A stretch of 5,531 bases of DNA from Spirochaeta sp. GTDB taxonomy: Bacteria > Spirochaetota > Spirochaetia > DSM-27196 > SLAA01. Below, one piece after another: positions 1 to 4,823 of the stretch. The notes beneath the pieces were generated by a model. It ran no database searches and was not told the DNA's origin. It was given only the letters and a program-made list of their open reading frames with translations. Position numbers and translations under genes: made by a program. Position 1 is the stretch's first letter, and each line of letters opens with the position of its first letter. The stretch spans positions 1 to 5,531 of the forward strand of contig JAIVHN010000069.1 in assembly GCA_020201015.1 (NCBI GenBank). Reading direction: 5' to 3'.

Positions 1-981
1 AAGTACTTCGGAAAGTTTGCTTCCTAACAGTTCTTCTTTTTTTAGAAACAAATCATTTTCGTTAGCGGTGGCTATTTCCAGATAAACACCAGCTTTATCA
101 TAGGTAATGAAGAGGTCAGGAGTCACCTTTGCAATACCATCTATGAAGCTGGATTTTAAGTGCAATTTTTCTTCGGCGCGTTTGCGCTCGGTGATTTCCA
201 CAAACGCAGCAACAAAATGATCTGGCTTAACTTGATATCCGACACAATCGTACCAACGGTCGGTTGTTTGGAGATGCTGCTCAAGGCGAATCTCTTCACC
301 AGTCCTTGCTACATGTCCAAGTGTTCCGATCCAGTCAAAGGGCTCGTCCTCAATACCCGGAAATGCCTCTGTTACCAACTTTCCGCGAGGGTCGACGCCT
401 GTTAGCTTTAGGTAACTCTCGTTGGCGGCGAGAAAACGATAATCTATGGCCTTACCACTATCATCGTAAACCATTTCATGGTAGGCCACTCCGATGGGGC
501 CTTTTTCGAATAGCGCTCTGAACTTAACCTCACTCTCTTGCAAAGCCTCATCAATACGTTTCCGTTCAATCAACTCGCCCCTCAATTTTATGTTTACGTC
601 AAAAAGCCTAAACGCCATCTTAATAGAAGCATCAATAACGGTGGTGCTTGAGTTCTTTACGACATAGCCATATGAGGTAATCTTCTCGGTTTTCTCAACA
701 ACTTCGGGCTCGGTATGAGATGAGAGAAACACTATGGGGATCTCTACCTCTTTCAGAATCTGTCGAGCAGCCTCGGTGCCATCAATACCGGAACCAAGGT
801 CGATATCCATGAGGATTAGATCCACCGGGTGTGTAGTATCTGCAATGGTCTCTACAGCTTTTTCGCCAGTGCTTACATGATGAACGTCGTATCCATATTT
901 CTGCAACTGTGCCTTTTCAGCCATAGCAATGAGTACTTCATCTTCAACGAGGAGAATGGTCTTTGTAATGCCATTGTTCAT
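1..981 (-). CDS. REC-PAS-PAS signalling protein (hybrid sensor/response regulator), C-terminus beyond the window
   Basis: The frame is open for 327 codons from the ATG at 981 to the left edge. Residues 7-127 form a receiver domain: acidic pair E13/D14, phospho-acceptor D59 in LILMDIDLG, hydroxyl switch residue S87 or S88 and lysine K109, all intact. A helical linker (about 128-152) leads to a first PAS domain (about 153-270, ending with the usual FVEITERKRAEEKL tail) and the start of a second PAS domain (from about 277, ITYDKAGVYLEI). Proteins of this build usually end in a histidine kinase or output domain, which would lie outside the window. The receiver should accept phosphate from a partner kinase in the cytoplasm. 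The start is secure: a TGA lies two codons upstream in frame, and AAAGG sits about 7 bases ahead of the ATG. The SSHTEPEVVEKT motif suggests a spirochaete. The broken kinase at 1818-3294, on the same strand upstream, is the likely former partner (inference). Confidence 0.9.
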   Translation of the reverse strand, partial: MNNGITKTILLVEDEVLIAMAEKAQLQKYGYDVHHVSTGEKAVETIADTTHPVDLILMDIDLGSGIDGTEAARQILKEVEIPIVFLSSHTEPEVVEKTEKITSYGYVVKNSSTTVIDASIKMAFRLFDVNIKLRGELIERKRIDEALQESEVKFRALFEKGPIGVAYHEMVYDDSGKAIDYRFLAANESYLKLTGVDPRGKLVTEAFPGIEDEPFDWIGTLGHVARTGEEIRLEQHLQTTDRWYDCVGYQVKPDHFVAAFVEITERKRAEEKLHLKSSFIDGIAKVTPDLFITYDKAGVYLEIATANENDLFLKKEELLGSKLSEVL

Positions 982-1008
982 TCGTCAACCTTTAACAAGT
1001 TTGGATGC

Positions 1009-1036
1009 ATTGTAACGCCTAGTTAACACTGGTGAA
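1009..1036 (-). promoter_or_regulatory. Possible promoter for the REC-PAS gene
   Basis: On the minus strand TACAAT (1014-1009) matches five of six bases of a sigma-70 -10 box. TTCACC (1036-1031) lies 16 bases upstream and matches four of six bases of a -35 box. The -10 ends 27 bases before the ATG at 981, a normal distance. A promoter here would let the REC-PAS gene be transcribed independently of the broken kinase. The evidence is consensus matching only, so chance is a real alternative. Confidence 0.3.
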
Positions 1037-1173
1037 AGTGAAACGTAAGGAAGGTTGGATTTTTAGACGTACAAGAACACCTGTTATCGGTGATACGCGC
1101 AGTAAAACTTCTCCTTGCAGGCCACAGTTAGTATATCGGTGGAGAACAGCGGTTGATGAGCCTGAAGAATATG

Positions 1174-1180
1174 AAGGAGG
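1174..1180 (+). promoter_or_regulatory. Strong Shine-Dalgarno sequence that fixes the TTG start of the antitoxin
   Basis: AAGGAGG, a perfect anti-16S match, ends 6 bases before the TTG at 1187. The antitoxin frame has a TGA at 1172-1174 and no ATG or GTG between it and the TTG, so TTG is the only reasonable start. A strong ribosome site with a weak start codon is a plausible way to set antitoxin output. Confidence 0.8.
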
Positions 1181-1186
1181 CTTCCC

Positions 1187-1411
1187 TTGTACACCACATA
1201 TAGACTTCACGCTGACGAACTGGCGGAAAACTTCATCAAGGCAGTCAAGCAAACGTTTAAAGACCGCAATATCGAAATTATTGTGCAGGAAGTACAAGAC
1301 GAGACAGAATACCTCCTGAGTTCACAAGCAAACAAGGAGCACTTGCTCCGCTCAATACAGAACGTTGCAAATCATACGAATCTTGTTAAGGTGCAAATGG
1401 AGGAACTGTGA
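1187..1411 (+). CDS. Antitoxin partner of YoeB, with a non-YefM-like N-terminus
   Basis: A 74-residue protein started at TTG. It lies directly upstream of a YoeB toxin and overlaps it by four bases (GTGA, 1408-1411), the usual antitoxin-then-toxin order with coupled translation. The second half carries ETEYLLSSQANKEHLL (residues 39-54), which resembles the toxin-binding ETAYLLRSPANARRLM segment of YefM, followed by an amphipathic tail that should wrap the toxin. The first 38 residues (MYTTYRLHADEL, then FIKAVKQTFKD and IEIIVQEV) do not resemble the Phd/YefM DNA-binding fold, which normally starts with a SYSEARQNL-type motif. The protein should neutralise YoeB by direct binding in the cytoplasm. 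Whether this N-terminus binds DNA to repress the operon cannot be told from sequence. Similar short antitoxins are, as I recall, found with Txe/YoeB toxins in other bacteria, so this is probably a known but less-studied antitoxin type. Confidence 0.82.
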   Translation: MYTTYRLHADELAENFIKAVKQTFKDRNIEIIVQEVQDETEYLLSSQANKEHLLRSIQNVANHTNLVKVQMEEL

Positions 1412-1662
1412 TCATCGCGTTCGACAACGAAGAGTTCGATGATTTTCAGGCTTGGGCCGTAGAGGATAAAAAGATCTTTTCAAAGATCGGCGCTTTGATA
1501 AAAGACATTTCCCGGGATCCTTTCCAGGGCTTGGGCAAACCGGAACCGCTTAAGCATGAGCTTTCTGGATACTGGTCGCGCAGAATTTCTGAAGAGCATA
1601 GGCTTGTTTACAAATTTGAAAGTGGTACCATGTACATACTCTCCTGCAGATACCATTACTGA
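1408..1662 (+). CDS. yoeB: YoeB/Txe-family mRNA interferase toxin
   Basis: An 84-residue protein, the same length as E. coli YoeB. YoeB is a RelE-fold endoribonuclease that cleaves mRNA in the ribosomal A site near start codons. The key residues fall at the same numbers as in E. coli: E46 in GKPEPLKH, R65 in SEEHRLVY, and the terminal H83-Y84 in CRYHY. The signature blocks GLGKPEPLKHELSGYWSRRI and ISEEHRLVYKF are intact, so the toxin is predicted to be active. The start is GTG at 1408, overlapping the antitoxin stop, with GGAGG at 1399-1403 four bases ahead. Expression should be tied to the antitoxin by translational coupling and by antitoxin/toxin autoregulation, as in yefM-yoeB. The module lies on the opposite strand to the signalling genes on both sides and faces the remnant frame at 1663-1821 tail to tail. 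Confidence 0.95.
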   Translation: MIIAFDNEEFDDFQAWAVEDKKIFSKIGALIKDISRDPFQGLGKPEPLKHELSGYWSRRISEEHRLVYKFESGTMYILSCRYHY

Positions 1663-1821
1663 CATCCAATTTTGCCTGATCGCTATCGGCCAGGTTCTCC
1701 ATGCATCAACAATGATGGCGCCTCTACGTGGGTCTTTTGTAAACATCTCTTCGTTAACGCGCTCCGCGATGGTGGCTAGGTCTTGCAGATCTTCAAGCAG
1801 TGAGTCGTATTCTCTGATCAT
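1663..1821 (-). pseudogene. Unrecognised small protein, apparently truncated by the toxin-antitoxin module
   Basis: A frame begins at the ATG at 1821, whose ATGA overlaps the original stop of the kinase gene (1820-1818), so the two were probably translationally coupled. GGGAGG (1836-1831) is a good ribosome site 9 bases ahead. The first 52 residues (starting MIREYDSLLEDLQDLATIAE, with KDPRRGAIIVDAWRTWP following) look like real soluble protein with a helical N-terminus. I do not recognise the family. The frame remains open to a TAA-type end at 1482-1480, but beyond about 1663 it is only the antisense of yoeB, and its composition there does not look like a natural continuation. I infer that the 3' part was lost when the toxin-antitoxin DNA arrived, with the exact break uncertain. 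The alternative is an intact 113-residue protein overlapping yoeB, which seems unlikely. Confidence 0.45.
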
Positions 1822-1830
1822 GTATCGATG

Positions 1831-1854
1831 CCTCCCGATTTTGGAAACGGGAGG
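1831..1854 (-). promoter_or_regulatory. Hairpin masking the ribosome site of the downstream small frame
   Basis: CCTCCCG (1831-1837) and CGGGAGG (1848-1854) are perfect 7-base inverted repeats around a 10-base loop. Read on the minus strand, the downstream arm holds GGGAGG, the ribosome site 9 bases before the ATG at 1821. In mRNA this stem would hide that site unless ribosomes translating the kinase opened it. No T-run follows, so it is not a convincing terminator. The repeat also encodes the kinase C-terminal PFPKSGG, so codon constraint could explain part of it. Confidence 0.4.
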
Positions 1855-1913
1855 GTGAAGCTGAAGGTACTTCCTTCGTTCACCCTGCTTTCTACTCGGA
1901 GATGTCCGCTGTG

Positions 1914-1949
1914 TCGCTGCACAAGCTCGCTGCACAAGCTCGCTGCACA
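1914..1949. repeat. Tandem 13-bp duplication in the kinase G2-box region
   Basis: AGCTCGCTGCACA occurs twice in tandem (1924-1936 and 1937-1949), preceded by a partial copy sharing TCGCTGCACA (1914-1923). Removing one 13-mer joins the upstream kinase frame (FGLDLCSELVQR) to a standard C-terminus (HSGHLRVES), so the extra unit is a recent-looking duplication causing a frameshift. The partial copy gave a ready substrate for replication slippage. Confidence 0.9.
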
Positions 1950-3323
1950 AATCGAGGCCGAAACCGCTTCCCTCTTCGCCGTTTGTACCCACGGTACGGT
2001 AACTTGAATCAATCGAAAAAAGTTTGTCTCGTACGGCATCTTCGATACCAATCCCCGTGTCAGAAACAGAAATCTCGACCGCGTCGTCGAGTGACTTAGA
2101 TCGTATCGTGACGATTCAACCTTCAGGTGTGAACTTAATGGCATTACTGACGAGATTCCTTATGATCGTCTCCAGCATCTGCTGGTCGGAGTATATGGCA
2201 GTCTTCCTCGGAATAAAGGGGCTTGTTTCTTGCTGTGCGCGGAACCATTCAAGTAGTTGATCCAAGAGTGACGATACGCCTGCCGCACTCCTGTTCAGTT
2301 CATCAACGATCGTTCTCTCTAAGTCGTCCATGTCTTCCCTCATCGATTCCTCGAGCATTCTGATTCCAGAGGACAAAGCTATGATCGGATTCCTGAGATC
2401 ATGGGCGATTATAGAAAACAGCCGGTCCTTCTGCCGGTTGGACTCTTCGAGCTTTGACTTTTCCTCGAGAAGTTGAGCACTTATTGATCGCTCAGTCTCG
2501 ACATATGAGTAGATAAGGAGCCGTATTCGGGTTTCGAATACGATGGTCATTATGACAAGCACGATTATTCCGATTGCAATCGCGATTAGGCCATTGCGAA
2601 GCGTGCGGTTGGAAGACGCGATCATGCTGGCTGTCTCGGCCTCTATAAGTCTATCAACATCGTCCAGATAGACGCCTGTTGCAACCACCCAGTCATACGG
2701 CGCGTAGAGCTTGGCGAACGAGAGCTTATGCGAAAGCTGTTCTGATCCCATCTTTAGAAAGTAGTAGTCGAAAAAGATCTGCCCGTTCCGCCGAATCCCT
2801 TCCAACTCTTCCTGGTACGGAAGATTCCCAACAATATCGGCGGTATTGGTAGACAGGGAGCTGCCCTCAGTGTCTACGAGATTCGGATGGGCAAATCGAA
2901 TGGCGTAATTATCACCACCTTCGCAGTTAATGATCTCGTTGATCCATACATACCCATCATCCGGAAGCTCAGTCGTATGGATCATTTCCCTCACTTCTGC
3001 ACGGAATAGATGATCGAACTCCGGGCCGCTGAGAGACGGACGCTGCAACTCCAGCCGCTGTCTAATCCGCTCTATGTCACCGATTTTTTCCACGATGATA
3101 GCTTCGAGGAACGTGCGTTTCTGATCGATAATACTCGTGGAAAGTTGCTCGATCTTGGTAGACATCTCGGCACGAATCCCCAGGTAGGCCGGAATCACGA
3201 ACGAGCTAATGGTGAGGAGAAGGAGCAGAGTTATGCCAATGTAGAACAAGCGACAAATCTCCACTTTGGGATTGCGCGGACGCGAGTCGTGCACCTTTTT
3301 GACTGTTTCTTGATCACTCGGTC

Positions 3324-3332
3324 ATTATACCA
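3324..3332 (-). promoter_or_regulatory. Extended -10 promoter for the kinase gene
   Basis: The minus strand reads TGGTATAAT (3332-3324): a perfect sigma-70 -10 hexamer with the TGn extension that can replace a good -35 box. No strong -35 is visible; TGGCTA at 16 bases spacing is the best. The -10 ends 29 bases before the GTG at 3294, giving a leader of about 20 bases. Two AGCGCT palindromes lie just upstream (3338-3343 and 3358-3363). Confidence 0.55.
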
Positions 3333-3448
3333 TCTTTAGCGCTGGTAGCCACATTGCAGCGCTGAATCTGCTTGACAACAGGAATTACCCTGGCCGCGAA
3401 TAGTGAGGCATGTTGATGATATCCGCTCAATTATACGCGAAAACTATC

Positions 3449-3477
3449 TTGACATGTTCCGATGTCATCCGCACATT
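3449..3477 (+). promoter_or_regulatory. Inverted repeat on a TTGACA box upstream of the metal exporter
   Basis: TTGACA at 3449-3454 is a perfect -35 box. It overlaps a perfect inverted repeat, TGACAT (3450-3455) and ATGTCA (3462-3467) around GTTCCG. The position 17 bases downstream of the -35 box holds only CACATT (3472-3477), a poor -10 match, so the promoter is uncertain. A dyad over a -35 box just ahead of a metal-efflux gene is where a metal-responsive repressor or activator would bind. No regulator gene is present in the window. If CACATT is the -10, the transcript would begin at or almost at the ATG. Confidence 0.35.
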
Positions 3478-3485
3478 AAGCAGAA

Positions 3486-4385
3486 ATGAAAAACAATGAA
3501 GAACATCACCACCACGAAGTAACCGGCAAAAATTTAGGCTGGACTATCCTGTTAAATGTAGTCATTACGGTAGCTGAAGCTATTGGTGGGCTTATTTCAG
3601 GAAGTATGGCTTTGTTGAGTGATGCTGCACATAACTTCAGCGATGTTTTATCGCTAATCATCAGCTACGCTGCCAATAAGCTGAGTAAAAGAAAAGCCAC
3701 TCTCAGGCAAACCTTCGGGTACAGGCGATCAGAAATATTTGCAGCTTTTATTAATTCTGCAACGTTAGTTGTTCTGTCCGTTTTAATATTAATAGAAGGC
3801 GTGCAGCGTTTAAATGAAACCCCTGAAATAGATGCCAGGTGGGTCATTGGCCTTGCCATTGCAAGCATTATTGTGAATGGCCTTAGCGTTTTGTTTATCC
3901 GCAATGATGCCCGTGACAGTATGAATATCAAATCAGCCTTTCTGCATTTATTTGGCGATATGCTCACTTCGGTGGGCGTACTAATTGGTGGATTGGCCAT
4001 GAAATACCTGCACTGGTATTGGACCGACGGCTTTTTTTCAATACTCATAGCCGGTTATTTGCTCTATACAAGTTGGAGCATTCTGAAATCTTCCCTAAGA
4101 ATTATCATGCAATTTACACCCGAAAACATGGAGGTGGAGAAAATTGTTAAAGAACTGGAAGAGTTACCCCAGATCAAAAACTTACACCATCTTCATGTTT
4201 GGCAAATTAACGAACACGATGTCATGTTCGAGGCCCATGCCGATGTAAACCAAAATATAACCATCAGTGAGTTTGAAATCATCCTTGAGCAAATAAAAAC
4301 AATATTACAGCGTTTCGAAATAACACATTATACTATTCAACCAGAATATAAAACATCCGATAGCAAAGAACTTATTCATGAATAA
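3486..4385 (+). CDS. Cation diffusion facilitator (CzcD-like Zn2+/Cd2+ exporter)
   Basis: A complete 299-residue CDF transporter, a proton-coupled inner-membrane antiporter exporting Zn2+ and related divalent metals. A histidine-rich N-terminus (HHHH at 7-10) precedes six predicted membrane helices. Helix 2 carries SDAAHNFSD with H49 and D53, and helix 5 carries HLFGD with H154 and D158: the H-D/H-D site typical of zinc/cadmium members. The C-terminal cytoplasmic domain (about 211-290) has the usual LHHLHVWQIN and FEAHADV metal-binding and dimerisation motifs. The start is the first ATG after an in-frame TAA at 3477-3479; there is no convincing Shine-Dalgarno sequence. The gene is visibly AT-richer than its neighbours, and phrases such as GSMALLSDAAHNFSDVLSLI and SEIFAAFINSATL resemble Bacteroidota CDF proteins, which also often lack Shine-Dalgarno sites. 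I infer horizontal acquisition. No frameshift or missing residue is seen, so it is probably functional if transcribed. Confidence 0.93.
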   Translation: MKNNEEHHHHEVTGKNLGWTILLNVVITVAEAIGGLISGSMALLSDAAHNFSDVLSLIISYAANKLSKRKATLRQTFGYRRSEIFAAFINSATLVVLSVLILIEGVQRLNETPEIDARWVIGLAIASIIVNGLSVLFIRNDARDSMNIKSAFLHLFGDMLTSVGVLIGGLAMKYLHWYWTDGFFSILIAGYLLYTSWSILKSSLRIIMQFTPENMEVEKIVKELEELPQIKNLHHLHVWQINEHDVMFEAHADVNQNITISEFEIILEQIKTILQRFEITHYTIQPEYKTSDSKELIHE

Positions 4386-4420
4386 GTTTGAAATAAATTT
4401 CACTGCTGTCCCTGAGTAGT

Positions 4421-4555
4421 CAAGGCGTCAGCGTGACGCAATTCATTGACCGCGTAGATGAGTACATTCGGTGGTGCAATGAGAAACGTATCAAACTCTC
4501 ACTCGGAGGATTGAGCCCCGTCGAGTACCGTTTCCGTCTCGGATTGACGGCATGA
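4421..4555 (+). pseudogene. C-terminal remnant of an IS3-family transposase (OrfB)
   Basis: The last 44 codons of an IS3/IS150-type integrase-fold transposase. The motif YIRWCNEKRIKLSLGGLSPVEYR (residues 15-37 of the fragment, shown in two overlapping parts: EYIRWCNEKRIK and KLSLGGLSPVEYR) is the standard C-terminal signature that follows the last catalytic glutamate. The DDE residues and everything before them are absent; the frame is open only back to about 4397, where a TAA closes it. The fragment cannot transpose. The junction with the transporter side lies somewhere in 4386-4420. It probably marks the edge of an IS-mediated rearrangement that brought the metal exporter next to the tRNA. 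Confidence 0.8.
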
Positions 4556-4559
4556 ATCA

Positions 4560-4584
4560 GTCCAAGAAAATGTCTGCACCCCCA
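4560..4584 (+). mobile_element. Putative right terminal inverted repeat of the IS3-family remnant
   Basis: Four bases after the transposase stop the sequence reads GTCCAAG, a short A-rich run, then TGTCTGCACCCCCA. On the other strand this begins TGGGGGTGCAGACA, with the TG end usual in IS3-family repeats. The distance from the stop codon also fits an IS3 right end. I find no matching left end in the window, so the boundary at 4584 is inferred from one side only. Confidence 0.45.
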
Positions 4585-4633
4585 TATTCGGGGAGACCAA
4601 TCTTGCACAAAACAAACCGGACTCTAAAAGAAT

Positions 4634-4707
<74 letters not shown>

Positions 4708-4712
4708 CTATA

Positions 4713-4726
4713 CCCCCAGTTGGGGG
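4713..4726. other. Short GC hairpin just upstream of the tRNA
   Basis: CCCCC and GGGGG flank the loop AGTT, six bases before the mature 5' end of the minus-strand tRNA. It could help processing of the 5' leader or be the end of the amylase-family transcript. There is no T-run, so it is not a standard intrinsic terminator. Confidence 0.3.
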
Positions 4727-4737
4727 CCTGTGTGCGT

Positions 4738-4765
4738 CCGGGTGGGGGCTTGCGTCCCCGCCCGG
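4738..4765 (-). terminator. Strong hairpin between the GH13 gene and the tRNA, possible terminator
   Basis: CCGGGTGGGGG pairs with TCCCCGCCCGG over 11 bases (two G-U) around a 6-base loop. It starts 58 bases after the stop codon of the GH13 gene, in the right place to end or protect that transcript ahead of the tRNA. No U-tract follows on the minus strand, so a simple Rho-independent terminator is not supported; a stabilising 3' structure is an equal alternative. Confidence 0.4.
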
Positions 4766-4823
4766 TAGCGCAAGTCCAAGTGTAGCCAGCCCGCCCTCGG
4801 CTGTCAATGTTGAGGCCTGTTGC

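Larger units (their letters stand above)
1818..3294 (-). pseudogene. Cache-domain transmembrane histidine kinase, disrupted
   Basis: From GTG 3294 the frame runs 392 codons to a TGA at 2118-2116. In order: cytoplasmic tip; membrane helix about 14-37; extracellular single-Cache (sCache_2-like) sensor about 45-218 with GYVWINE, FAHPNLVDTEGSSL, KLSFAKLYAPYDWVVATGVYLDD; second helix about 232-253; coiled linker; HisKA with H298 in FSIIAHDLRNPI; N-box NLVSNAIKFTPEG at 381-392. The rest of the ATPase domain continues past the TGA: SDTGIGI (G1), GEEGSGFGLDLC (G2). A 13-bp duplication at 1924-1949 then shifts the frame; skipping it restores HSGHLRVES, then FSFTLPFPKSGGIDT and a stop at 1820-1818. The H298 to N-box spacing is about 86 residues against roughly 105-120 in typical kinases, so a further in-frame deletion is likely. 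GTG is the first start after an in-frame TGA; its ribosome site is weak. As it stands the gene can yield a sensor with HisKA but no working ATPase. The former role was sensing an extracellular small ligand and phosphorylating a receiver, perhaps that at 1-981. Confidence 0.88.

Noticed and set aside
160..521. Two plus-strand open frames opposite the REC-PAS gene
   Set aside because: Both are antisense shadows of well-conserved PAS coding sequence and lack ribosome sites or recognisable motifs.
1004..1030. GTAACGCCTAGTTAAC resembling parts of an integron attC site beside the toxin-antitoxin pair
   Set aside because: The paired core sites and the intervening imperfect stem are not present, and nothing similar follows yoeB.
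1019..1297. Minus-strand open frame of 92 codons opposite the antitoxin leader, a possible lost end of the small frame at 1663-1821
   Set aside because: Half of it is antisense to the antitoxin. The remainder shows no recognisable motif and cannot be joined to the small frame.
1032..1319. Plus-strand open frame of 95 codons from a GTG ahead of the antitoxin
   Set aside because: It has no convincing ribosome site, an arginine-rich and random-looking composition, and overlaps most of the antitoxin in another frame.
3665..4048. Minus-strand open frame opposite the metal exporter
   Set aside because: Antisense of conserved membrane helices with no start signal; the exporter frame is unambiguous.
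4425..4439. GCGTCA-GCG-TGACGC inverted repeat
   Set aside because: It lies inside the conserved coding tail of the transposase remnant, has a three-base loop and no T-run; probably coding coincidence.
4580..4594. CCCC-N6-GGGG hairpin after the IS end as a terminator for the tRNA
   Set aside because: Only four paired bases and no T-run on either strand.
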